The notes: generated by a model not told the origin, from the letters alone. A stretch of 9,251 bases of DNA from an uncultured Faecalibacterium sp. (GCA_937915335.1 CALDLZ010000399.1:1-9251); one strand, 5' to 3'; positions 1 through 6,032 are shown, counted from the stretch's first letter. Program-made: numbers and translations.

Positions 1-240
1 GTGGAACCTGCCTCGGCAGCAGAACCGCCCAAGGCTGACCCTGTGCCGGAACAGCCCGCCGAGTCTGAAAAGCAGTCTGAGCCTGTGGCGGCACCGCCGA
101 AAGCGGAGCCCGCAGCACCCGCGCCGAAACCGGCGGCTCCTGTGGTACAGAATGCGCCTGCCCCGCGCCACACTGCCAGCGCAGAACGTCACGGCCACCC
201 GAACCTTTTCCAAAGGCTCCATGACTGGCTCCGACGGTAA
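1..240 (+). CDS. C-terminal tail of a Pro/Ala/Glu-rich protein (partial, 5' end outside window)
   Basis: The reading frame is open from the first base to a TAA at 238-240, so this is probably the end of a longer gene; the GTG at base 1 is not a convincing start because nothing upstream can be inspected. The visible 79 residues are low complexity: alternating Pro, Ala, Glu and Lys (AEPPKADPVPEQP, APAPKPAAPVV), typical of a disordered linker or extracellular tail. It ends in a short basic, possibly amphipathic segment (NLFQRLHDWLRR). No catalytic domain is visible, so the product cannot be named. In related clostridia, cell-shape and division genes (mre, min, rodA) often lie upstream of the M23/M50 pair, so an envelope protein is possible, but that is context only. 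A terminator hairpin follows the stop within about 15 bases, marking the end of a transcription unit. Confidence 0.6.
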   Translation: MEPASAAEPPKADPVPEQPAESEKQSEPVAAPPKAEPAAPAPKPAAPVVQNAPAPRHTASAERHGHPNLFQRLHDWLRR

Positions 241-251
241 AAACTAAAACG

Positions 252-298
252 AAAGCTGTCATGGCTTCCTCCATTTAGAGGAGCCGTGGCAGCTTTTT
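252..298 (+). terminator. Rho-independent terminator after the Pro/Ala-rich gene
   Basis: The left arm at 252-271 (AAAGCTGTCATGGCTTCCTC) pairs with the right arm at 278-296 around a loop of about six bases. The pairing includes a few G-U pairs and one bulged T. The stem is followed directly by a T-rich run at 294-298. It lies just downstream of the TAA at 238-240 and upstream of the next promoter. It separates the first gene from the M23/M50 unit. Confidence 0.85.
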
Positions 299-301
299 GT
301 T

Positions 302-329
302 CTGACTCTTCCGGTACCCTGCATATACT
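302..329 (+). promoter_or_regulatory. Probable sigma-A-type promoter for the M23/M50 pair
   Basis: A good -10 box TATACT (324-329, five of six matches to TATAAT) lies 16 bases after a weaker -35 box CTGACT (302-307, four of six). Transcription would begin near 335-337, leaving a leader of only about 16 bases that still contains the GGAGGG ribosome binding site at 339-344. The position, just after a terminator, supports it. The -35 match is modest. Confidence 0.5.
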
Positions 330-351
330 TTCCAAAATGGAGGGCGGGAAG

Positions 352-915
352 ATGCAGGCAAAACATGGACGAGCAGGAAAATGCAGAGACTCTAAAAGAG
401 CGGCGGTGCTGGCCCTGACAGCGCTGTTGGTGGTTGTACTGGCAGGGATGGTGCTCCCAGCCTGTGCTGGGAAAAGTGCCCCGGCAGGGGCCAGCTTGAA
501 ACAGGCTAAGCCGGGGCAGGCGCTCTGCTTTCCACTGGAAACGGCGGCATGGCGGGTCTCCGACCTCTACGGCTGGCGGGAGGATCCATTTACCGGCGAG
601 GAAGCCTTTCACCGGGGGGTGGACCTTGCCTGCGGAGAGGGGACTGCCGTGCGGGCTGCGCTGGATGGTGTGGTGACTGCCGCCCGGCGTGGTGCCGCTT
701 ACGGCAACTATGTGCGGCTGACCCATGCGGACGGGCAGGAGACGCTTTACGCCCATATGCAGTACCTCTATGTCCGGGCAGGGGAAGTGGTGCGGGCAGG
801 CCAGCGGCTGGGAACTGCCGGGCAGACGGGCCGGGCCACCGGGGTACACCTCCACTTTGAGTTTTTGTCGGGCGGCATCCGGTACGACCCCTCCGACGCA
901 CTGGGCCTGCCATGA
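352..915 (+). CDS. Membrane-anchored M23 (LytM-type) metallopeptidase, SpoIVFA-like by context
   Basis: This is a 187-residue protein. ATG 352 is chosen because GGAGGG at 339-344 sits seven bases upstream; in-frame ATGs at 337 and 286 lack a site, and 286 falls inside the terminator. Residues 1-16 are basic and 17-36 form one hydrophobic segment. Cys38 in LPAC could be a lipobox cysteine, but Pro at -2 is atypical. The M23 domain spans about 60-185. Zinc ligands are His87 and Asp91 (HRGVD) and His168 (HLHFEF); the catalytic histidines would be His135 (YAHM) and His166. All are present, so the domain looks active on peptidoglycan cross-links outside the membrane. The stop overlaps the M50 protease start by 4 nt. 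That pairing matches spoIVFA-spoIVFB, in which SpoIVFA regulates the protease, so a regulatory role is an alternative to wall hydrolysis. The family call is firm; the SpoIVFA role is inferred. Confidence 0.85.
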   Translation: MQAKHGRAGKCRDSKRAAVLALTALLVVVLAGMVLPACAGKSAPAGASLKQAKPGQALCFPLETAAWRVSDLYGWREDPFTGEEAFHRGVDLACGEGTAVRAALDGVVTAARRGAAYGNYVRLTHADGQETLYAHMQYLYVRAGEVVRAGQRLGTAGQTGRATGVHLHFEFLSGGIRYDPSDALGLP

Positions 916-1394
916 AGCGGCAGCTTCGGTGCGGGCCGCTGATCTTCTGTGACCCGCTGCTGCTCTGCGGCGCACTGTACGTTCTGCTCTGTTTCGATGC
1001 CAGCGGTTTTCTGCGGATAGGGCTGACAGCAGCCTTCCTCCACGAGTGGGGGCACATCGGGGTGTACTGGGTGCTGTTCCGGCGCTTCCCGGTCATTGAA
1101 GTCACTCTGACCGGCTTTTGTATGCGTACCCGGGGACAGGGGATGAACATGCGACAGACAGTCCTCCTTGTCGCCGCAGGCCCGGCGATGAACTTTTTAC
1201 TGGCCGGGCTCTGGATGCTGAAGCTGGAACAGCGGGCCACCATCCGGGCCAGTGCCTTTCTGGCCGCCAACCTCCTGACCGGGGCGTTCAATCTTCTGCC
1301 TGTCCCGCCGCTGGATGGGGCACAGCTGGTGGAGTGCGGGCGATTGTTTCTCCAAAACAGAGATTGCATTTCCCGCTCAAATCAGGTAAAATAA
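912..1394 (+). CDS. Short M50 site-2-type intramembrane metalloprotease (SpoIVFB-like)
   Basis: This 160-residue, strongly hydrophobic protein carries the M50 active-site elements: HEWGH (His44, Glu45, His48) in an early membrane segment, an AGPAMN motif at 89-94, and NLLPVPPLDG (Asn127 to Gly136), where Asp135 is the third zinc ligand. The spacing closely follows B. subtilis SpoIVFB, which cleaves pro-sigma-K in the mother-cell membrane. Only about 24 residues follow the LDG motif, so the last membrane segments and the CBS domain of SpoIVFB are absent. It may be a short family variant or a truncated gene. ATG 912 overlaps the M23 stop (ATGA), and no good Shine-Dalgarno is seen, which suggests translational coupling. 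A probable promoter for the next gene lies inside its 3' end. Its substrate cannot be read from sequence; a sigma or anti-sigma factor is the usual guess. Confidence 0.82.
   Translation: MKRQLRCGPLIFCDPLLLCGALYVLLCFDASGFLRIGLTAAFLHEWGHIGVYWVLFRRFPVIEVTLTGFCMRTRGQGMNMRQTVLLVAAGPAMNFLLAGLWMLKLEQRATIRASAFLAANLLTGAFNLLPVPPLDGAQLVECGRLFLQNRDCISRSNQVK
1364..1392 (+). promoter_or_regulatory. Possible promoter for the radical SAM pair
   Basis: TTGCAT (1364-1369) and TAAAAT (1387-1392, five of six to the -10 consensus) are separated by exactly 17 bases. They lie in an AT-rich stretch that includes the last codons of the M50 gene. A start near 1399 would give a leader of about 35 bases before ATG 1435. 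The -35 box matches only at TTG, so the call is moderate. Confidence 0.45.
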
Positions 1395-1434
1395 AAAGAA
1401 TGAAGAAAAATTGTTCTGTCAATGGAGGAACTTG

Positions 1435-3297
1435 ATGTTTGATCCGAAACTGAAGGAAGCGCTGGGCCGGGTGCAGAAGCCGGGTCGTTATACCGGCGGC
1501 GAACCGGGCAGCGTGTATAAAGATAAGACCAAGATGGATGTTCGGTTTGCGTTCTGCTTCCCGGATACCTACGAGGTGGGCATGTCCTTCCTCGGCGAGA
1601 AGATCTTGTACGAGCTGCTGAACAGCCACGAGAACTGGTGGTGCGAGCGCGCGTTCATGCCCTGGCTGGATATGAAGGCCGAGATGGAGCGGCTGGATCT
1701 GCCCCTGTACACCATGGAGAGCAAGGATCCGCTGACCGATTTTGACGCGGTGGGCTTTACCCTGCAGTACGAGCTTTCCTATACCAACATTCTGGCCATG
1801 CTCGACCTGGCGCATATCCCGTTCTACGCAAAGGACCGTGACGAGAGCTGGCCGCTGATCGTGGCGGGCGGCCCCTGTGCCTGCAACTCGGAGCCCATTG
1901 CCGACTTTTTCGATGTCATCCAGTTGGGCGAGGGCGAAAATCAGCTACCTTCCATCTGTGCCGAGATCGAAAAGGCCAAGAAGGAAGGCGGTGTCTCCAA
2001 AAAGGAGCTGCTGCGCCGCATCGTCAAAATTCCGGGCATCTATATCCCGTCGTTCTATGATGTGACCTACTACGAGGATGGCCGGGTCAAGGCCATCACC
2101 CCCAACGAGCCCGAGGCCCCGGCAGTCATCACCAAGGCCATCATCAAGGACTTGAACGAGTTCGCCCCGCCGACGAACTTTGTCGTGCCCATGGTGGGTG
2201 CGATTCAGGACCGCGCCAGCATTGAGGTACTGCGCGGCTGTGTGCGCGGCTGCCGCTTCTGCCAGGCAGGCTTCCTCTACCGTCCCATGCGCCAGCGGGA
2301 TGCCAGCCTGCTGAACCGGGCGGCGCAGGATCTCTGCGCCAACACCGGCTACGAGGAACTGAGCCTGTCCAGTCTGTCCACCTCCGACCATGGCCAGCTG
2401 GAAGAGCTGCTGGACGATCTGAACGAGTGGGCACCCAAGGAACACGTCAGCCTGTCGCTGCCCTCCCTGCGTGTGGACAACTTCTCGGAAAGTCTCATCG
2501 AAAAGACCACCAAGGTACGCAAGAGCGGCCTGACCTTTGCGGCCGAGGCCGGCACCCAGCGTCTGCGCAATGTCATCAATAAGAACGTCACCTGGGATGA
2601 GATCGAAAAGACCTGCAACATCGCGTTCCGGGGCGGCTATACCTCGGTCAAGCTCTACTTTATGATGGGCCTGCCCACCGAGACCATGGAGGACATTGAG
2701 GGCATCGCTGAGACCGCCCAGAAGGTGGTAGACCTCTACTATGCTAACCCGAAGCGCGGCAAGGGCAAGGGCGTGCAGGTGACCATCAGCTGTGCCTGCT
2801 TCGTGCCCAAGCCCCACACGCCTTTCCAGTTCGTGCCCATGGACACCGAGGAGATGCTGCGGGCCAAGCAGAAGCACCTGCTGGAAAGTGTCCACAGCCG
2901 GAAGATCAAGGTGAATTACCACGACAGCACCACCAGCTTTTTGGAGGGTGTGTTTGCCAAGGGTGACCGCCGTCTGGCTCCCGTCATTCTGGAAGCTTAC
3001 AAGCGGGGCTGCTACTTCGACGGCTGGGAGGAATGCTTCAAGTACGATACCTGGATGCAGGTGTTCGAGGACATGGGCGTTGACCCCAAGTTCTACTGCC
3101 AGCGCCCCATCGGGCTGGACGAGGTGACCCCGTGGAGCCACATGGACTATGGTGTGACCCACGAGTATCTGGTGCGGGAGTACAACAAAGCCCTCGCCGC
3201 CCAGACCACCCAGCCCTGCAACCGTGCCTGCCACGGCTGCGGTGCCAATAAACTGTTAGGAGGTCCCTGCTTTGATTACAGTCAGAATCTCGTTTGA
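1435..3297 (+). CDS. TIGR03960 family radical SAM protein with N-terminal B12-binding-like domain
   Basis: This is a 620-residue protein. ATG 1435 is used because GGAGG at 1424-1428 precedes it by six bases; an upstream in-frame TTG at 1411 has no such site. Residues about 30-190 resemble the cobalamin-binding-like fold of B12-type radical SAM enzymes, but I see no DxHxxG cobalamin-ligand motif. The radical SAM core begins near residue 255, with the cluster motif CxxxCxxC at Cys269, Cys273 and Cys276 (GCVRGCRFC). Later core features include the EAGTQRLR segment and YFMMGLPTET. The C-terminus holds a second CxxxCxxC (Cys595, Cys599, Cys602), which may bind an auxiliary Fe-S cluster or metal. 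The family is widespread in Clostridia beside, or fused to, TIGR03936, as here, and often lies near rng and ribosomal protein genes. Its reaction is unknown to me; RNA or ribosome modification is only a contextual guess. Confidence 0.9.
   Translation: MFDPKLKEALGRVQKPGRYTGGEPGSVYKDKTKMDVRFAFCFPDTYEVGMSFLGEKILYELLNSHENWWCERAFMPWLDMKAEMERLDLPLYTMESKDPLTDFDAVGFTLQYELSYTNILAMLDLAHIPFYAKDRDESWPLIVAGGPCACNSEPIADFFDVIQLGEGENQLPSICAEIEKAKKEGGVSKKELLRRIVKIPGIYIPSFYDVTYYEDGRVKAITPNEPEAPAVITKAIIKDLNEFAPPTNFVVPMVGAIQDRASIEVLRGCVRGCRFCQAGFLYRPMRQRDASLLNRAAQDLCANTGYEELSLSSLSTSDHGQLEELLDDLNEWAPKEHVSLSLPSLRVDNFSESLIEKTTKVRKSGLTFAAEAGTQRLRNVINKNVTWDEIEKTCNIAFRGGYTSVKLYFMMGLPTETMEDIEGIAETAQKVVDLYYANPKRGKGKGVQVTISCACFVPKPHTPFQFVPMDTEEMLRAKQKHLLESVHSRKIKVNYHDSTTSFLEGVFAKGDRRLAPVILEAYKRGCYFDGWEECFKYDTWMQVFEDMGVDPKFYCQRPIGLDEVTPWSHMDYGVTHEYLVREYNKALAAQTTQPCNRACHGCGANKLLGGPCFDYSQNLV
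3258..3274 (+). promoter_or_regulatory. Ribosome binding site selecting a TTG start inside the upstream gene
   Basis: AGGAGGT at 3258-3264 is close to a perfect Shine-Dalgarno and lies seven bases before TTG 3272-3274. It is embedded in the last codons of the radical SAM gene. It fixes the start of the DUF2344 protein, whose conserved N-terminus would be lost at the next in-frame ATG. Confidence 0.8.
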
Positions 3298-3916
3298 GAA
3301 AAAGAATGAGGCCTCCTACATCTCCCTGCTGGATCTGCAGCGGGTGATGCAGCGGATCCTCAAGCGCAGCGGCCTGCCGGTGTGGCATACTCTGGGCTTC
3401 AATCCTCACATCTACATGACTTTTGCATGCCCGCTTTCACTGGGGCAGGAGAGTGAGTGCGAGTGCGTGGATGTCAAGACCGAAGCCGAGAACCCTGATT
3501 TCGCCCAGTGGCAGACCGCGCTGAACGCCATTATGCCGGCGGGCATCCATATCACCCATGTGGGGCCGGTGCAGATGAAGGCTGACCTCATCGCCTACGC
3601 CTGCTATGAGATCACCTACCCGGCGGCAGCGGCGGCTGTGCTGGATCAGTACAACGCGCTGGACAGTGCCCCCGTGGAGAAGCACGGCAAAAAGGGCAAC
3701 AAGATCATCGAACTCAAGGAGCACATCCCGCAGGTGGACTACACTGTGGAAGGGGAGAATGTCCGCATTTTTCTCTGCCTGCCCGCTTCCCAGCAGCTCA
3801 ACCTGAACCCCTCGCTGCTCACCGGCTTTCTGGAAGCAAAATTCGGTCTGCCTGCCGTCAATGCGGGCATCCTGCGCAAGAAGTTCCTGACTGAGGACAA
3901 GCAGCTGTTTGCCTGA
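3272..3916 (+). CDS. TIGR03936 / DUF2344 radical SAM-linked protein
   Basis: The 214-residue product begins at TTG 3272 and overlaps the radical SAM gene by 26 bases. The N-terminal block VRISFEKKNEASYISLLDL, the RVMQRILKRSGLP helix and the GFNPH segment at 42-46 followed by PLSLGQESE are the hallmarks of the DUF2344 family. That family is encoded immediately after TIGR03960 proteins or fused to them. No catalytic motif is evident; the protein is likely a soluble cytoplasmic partner of the radical SAM enzyme, made in a fixed ratio through the overlap. Residues about 135-150 are Lys-rich (EKHGKKGNKIIELKEH), which could touch nucleic acid, though that is speculation. In many clostridia the next gene is rng followed by rplU; here neither follows and rplS comes next after a promoter. 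Family assignment is firm, function unknown. Confidence 0.88.
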   Translation: MITVRISFEKKNEASYISLLDLQRVMQRILKRSGLPVWHTLGFNPHIYMTFACPLSLGQESECECVDVKTEAENPDFAQWQTALNAIMPAGIHITHVGPVQMKADLIAYACYEITYPAAAAAVLDQYNALDSAPVEKHGKKGNKIIELKEHIPQVDYTVEGENVRIFLCLPASQQLNLNPSLLTGFLEAKFGLPAVNAGILRKKFLTEDKQLFA

Positions 3917-3981
3917 GCCGCTGGCAAAGAATGCTTTTTGGGCAGAACAGAAAATTTTTGGGATTATTTTGGGCAAATCGC

Positions 3982-4010
3982 TTGCTTTTACGGGCGGTTT
4001 GTGCTATCCT
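3982..4010 (+). promoter_or_regulatory. Strong extended -10 promoter of rplS
   Basis: TTGCTT (3982-3987) is followed by a 17-base spacer and TATCCT (4005-4010). A TG dinucleotide at 4002-4003 forms an extended -10 (TGCTATCCT). Transcription would start near 4016-4018, which is exactly where the first helix of the leader RNA begins. The coincidence of these two independent signals raises confidence. Confidence 0.75.
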
Positions 4011-4014
4011 ATTA

Positions 4015-4107
4015 GGGCGTTAGTGTCCGCTGAGACCACAGCGGGGTTAATGACAAACTCATTAAACGGGCGGTCCTCTGACGGCAAAGTGCCGTGTATG
4101 AACGTCT
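4015..4107 (+). ncRNA. Structured rplS 5' leader (ribosomal protein L19 leader-like)
   Basis: The leader can fold as a closed multibranch element. P1 pairs 4015-4021 (GGGCGTT) with 4101-4107 (AACGTCT), with two G-U pairs. Inside it are three perfect hairpins: P2 CCGCTG/CAGCGG (4027-4032 with 4039-4044), P3 TTAATGA/TCATTAA (4047-4053 with 4059-4065), and P4 ACGGCA/TGCCGT (4081-4086 with 4090-4095). The 15-base linker 4066-4080 contains GGTC (4072-4075), complementary to GACC in the P2 loop (4034-4037), so a pseudoknot is possible. The Shine-Dalgarno lies about 11 bases beyond P1. L19 autoregulatory leaders are known in Bacillota (Rfam L19_leader). Whether this one matches that covariance model I could not test. 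The expected role is feedback control by free L19. Confidence 0.7.
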
Positions 4108-4130
4108 AAAAACAAATGGAGGATTCAAAA

Positions 4131-4472
4131 ATGGACGCACTGAAGATTATTTCTGAAGGCAGCATCAAGGCTGAGAAGCCCCAGTTCAACGTTGGCGACA
4201 CCGTCCGCGTTGATGTTCGTATCAAGGAAGGCGAGCGTGAGCGTATCCAGGCTTTCGAGGGCACCGTCATTGCTAAGAAGCACGGCGGCGTTGCAGAGAC
4301 CTTTACCGTTCGCCGCGTTTCCTATGGCGTTGGCATTGAGCGTGTCTTCCCCATCAACAGCCCCTTCGTTGAGAAGGTCACCGTTGTCCGCAAGGGCAAG
4401 GTTCGCCGCGCTAAGCTGTTCTATCTGCGTGGCCGTACCGGTAAGGCTGCTAAGGTCAAGAGCGATATTTGA
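4131..4472 (+). CDS. rplS: 50S ribosomal protein L19
   Basis: The product is 113 residues, the usual length for bacterial L19, and carries the family pattern: [18 protein letters not shown] near the N-terminus, [15 protein letters not shown], then [22 protein letters not shown] and the basic C-terminal [21 protein letters not shown]19 sits at the 30S-50S interface. ATG 4131 is preceded by GGAGG at 4118-4122 with an eight-base gap; the in-frame ATG at 4116 overlaps that site and lacks one of its own. Codon use is unlike its neighbours: all 16 valines use GTT or GTC and all 12 arginines use CGT or CGC, with no GTG or CGG, as expected for very high expression. It has its own promoter and leader and a terminator follows. 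In many Bacillota rpsP-rimM-trmD lie upstream; here they do not. Confidence 0.97.
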   Translation: MDALKIISEGSIKAEKPQFNVGDTVRVDVRIKEGERERIQAFEGTVIAKKHGGVAETFTVRRVSYGVGIERVFPINSPFVEKVTVVRKGKVRRAKLFYLRGRTGKAAKVKSDI

Positions 4473-4495
4473 TGATCCCCGCGTAAAACCGGGAG

Positions 4496-4526
4496 AAAAG
4501 GGACACTTGTTGTCCCTTTTTTCTTT
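4496..4526 (+). terminator. Rho-independent terminator after rplS
   Basis: AAAAGGGACA (4496-4505) pairs with TGTCCCTTTT (4511-4520) around a five-base loop, and the T-rich tail runs on to 4526. It begins about 24 bases after the rplS stop. Because no clear promoter is visible between it and lepB, it may act as a partial terminator that sets the ratio of rplS to downstream transcripts. Confidence 0.9.
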
Positions 4527-4563
4527 ATTCCGGGCCAGATGAGATTGTGAGGTGCATCGGGAA

Positions 4564-5115
4564 ATGGAAAAACATGCTTCGGCGCAGGAAACCGCGCGCG
4601 GCCAGAATGTGTTTGAATGGTACGAGGCGCTGATCTCGGCCGCACTGGTGCTGGTGCTGGTGTTCTCGCTCTTTTTCCGGATCATTCAGGTGGACGGTGA
4701 ATCCATGGTGCCCACCCTGCAGAACGGCGACAAGCTGATTGTCTGGGGTGCGGGCTATGAGCCCCAGCGGGGTGACGTGGTCATCGTGGACAGCTACACG
4801 GCCTATGGTAAGCCGCTGGTGAAGCGGGTCATCGCCAAGGGCGGCGATACGGTCAACATCGACTATGAGACGGGCACTGTCTCCGTGAACGGGGAAGTGC
4901 TGCAGGAGGATTATATCGCCGAGCCGACGTATCTCGGCTACGATGTGGAGTTCCCGTACACCGTGCCGGAGGGTACGGTCTTTGTGATGGGTGACAACCG
5001 CAATAACTCGCTGGACAGCCGCTCTTCCTATGTGGGCTGCATTGATGAACGCGATATTCTGGGCAAAGTGCTGCTCTGCTTTTTGCCTTTTTCGGATTTT
5101 GGGGTGGTAAAATGA
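4564..5115 (+). CDS. lepB: Type I signal peptidase
   Basis: This is a 183-residue S26 signal peptidase that removes signal peptides from exported proteins on the outer face of the membrane. Residues 21-38 form a single N-terminal membrane anchor, as in the short Gram-positive SipS-type enzymes. The catalytic serine is Ser47 (GESMVPT) and the general-base lysine is Lys87 (KPLVKRVIA). Box E appears as GDNRNNSLDSR at 143-153, followed by the usual closing segment with ILGKVLL. ATG 4564 is preferred: GAGGTG (4549-4554) lies nine bases upstream, whereas the alternative GTG at 4552 overlaps that site. The gene ends in an ATGA overlap with ylqF. No promoter is obvious after the rplS terminator, so read-through is likely. 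Confidence 0.95.
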   Translation: MEKHASAQETARGQNVFEWYEALISAALVLVLVFSLFFRIIQVDGESMVPTLQNGDKLIVWGAGYEPQRGDVVIVDSYTAYGKPLVKRVIAKGGDTVNIDYETGTVSVNGEVLQEDYIAEPTYLGYDVEFPYTVPEGTVFVMGDNRNNSLDSRSSYVGCIDERDILGKVLLCFLPFSDFGVVK

Positions 5116-6032
5116 ACAACGATACCCGGTTTGCAAACCAATATAATATCCAGTGGTTCCCCGGCCACATGACCAAGACCCTGCGGATGATGGAGACGGA
5201 GATCCAGCATGTGGACGCAAGTCTGGTGCTGCTGGATGCCCGCATCCCGCTTTCCAGCCTGAACCCCGAGGTCGAGCGCATCACGGCCCGCAAGCCCAAG
5301 CTCTATGTGCTGAATAAGGCCGATCTGGCCGACCCTGCCGTGACCGAGGAATGGATCAAATACTTCCGTGCGGCAGATGCCGGCTGTGTGGCTATCAGCG
5401 CCAAGCAGAAGGGTGGGGCCAAGGCGGTGCAGGCCGCCATTGAAAAGGAGCTGGCTGGCCTGCTGGAACGCCGCCAGAACCGCGGTATGAGTGGTGCCAA
5501 GACCCAGGTGATGCTCTGCGGCATCCCCAACGTGGGCAAATCTACCTTTATCAATACCTTTGCGGGCTCTGCCCGTGCCAAGGCGGCGGACCGCCCCGGT
5601 GTGACCAAGGGCAAGCAGTGGGTCAGCACCGAAAAGTTCGACCTGCTGGATATGCCCGGCGTGCTCTGGAAGAAGTTTGATTCCAAGACTATCGCCTCCA
5701 ATCTGGCCTTCATCGGCTCCATTAAGGATGACATCCTCGATGTGGAGGAGCTGGCCATGAACCTGCTGGACGAGGTGCGCCGCAACTACCCCGACCTGGT
5801 GGCCCAGCGCTACAAGTTGGATGCCGAGACGCTGGCCCTGCCGCCCTACGAGTTGATGGAAGCCATCGGCCGGAAGCGCGGTCTGCTGGTGCGGGGCGGC
5901 GAGGTGAACACCGAGCGCTGTGCTATTATGTTGGTGGACGAGTTCCGCGCCTGCAAATGGGGCCGCATCTCTCTGGAGCGCCCGCCCCAGCGGGATGATC
6001 TGGCGGATTTTGCCGAGGAGGACGACGAATGA
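5112..6032 (+). CDS. ylqF: Ribosome biogenesis GTPase YlqF/RbgA
   Basis: This 306-residue circularly permuted GTPase drives late assembly of the 50S subunit in Bacillota. The N-terminal family signature IQWFPGHM is at 13-20. The GTPase motifs occur in permuted order: G4 NKAD (68-71), a G5-like ISAK, then G1 GIPNVGKST (137-145), PGVTKG in the G2 region, and G3 DMPG (180-183). The C-terminal part matches the helical domain that binds 23S rRNA. It is about 20-25 residues longer than B. subtilis RbgA, and it ends in a very acidic tail (DFAEEDDE). The bases encoding that tail supply the Shine-Dalgarno of rnhB. It overlaps lepB by 4 nt upstream and rnhB by 4 nt downstream, so the three are almost certainly cotranscribed and translationally coupled. 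Confidence 0.95.
   Translation: MNNDTRFANQYNIQWFPGHMTKTLRMMETEIQHVDASLVLLDARIPLSSLNPEVERITARKPKLYVLNKADLADPAVTEEWIKYFRAADAGCVAISAKQKGGAKAVQAAIEKELAGLLERRQNRGMSGAKTQVMLCGIPNVGKSTFINTFAGSARAKAADRPGVTKGKQWVSTEKFDLLDMPGVLWKKFDSKTIASNLAFIGSIKDDILDVEELAMNLLDEVRRNYPDLVAQRYKLDAETLALPPYELMEAIGRKRGLLVRGGEVNTERCAIMLVDEFRACKWGRISLERPPQRDDLADFAEEDDE

Noticed and set aside
286..351. Upstream ATG (286) as start of the M23 peptidase
   Set aside because: It lies in the terminator stem and upstream of the promoter; GGAGGG at 339-344 points to ATG 352.
1945..3234. Long reverse-strand open frame (429 codons) opposite the radical SAM gene
   Set aside because: It is antisense to a well-recognised protein, its translation is low-complexity Gly/Ala/Val/His/Leu without a domain, and such frames arise from GC-rich third positions.
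3917..3965. Possible terminator after the DUF2344 gene
   Set aside because: Only 3-4 bp stems can be drawn near the T-runs, too weak to support a terminator.
3909..4109. Short forward open frame across the region before rplS
   Set aside because: It spans the rplS promoter and leader hairpins, overlaps the previous stop and lacks a ribosome binding site; the palindromes explain the region better as RNA.
4525..5220. Reverse-strand open frame opposite lepB
   Set aside because: It covers a clear signal peptidase gene on the + strand, and its sequence shows no family features.
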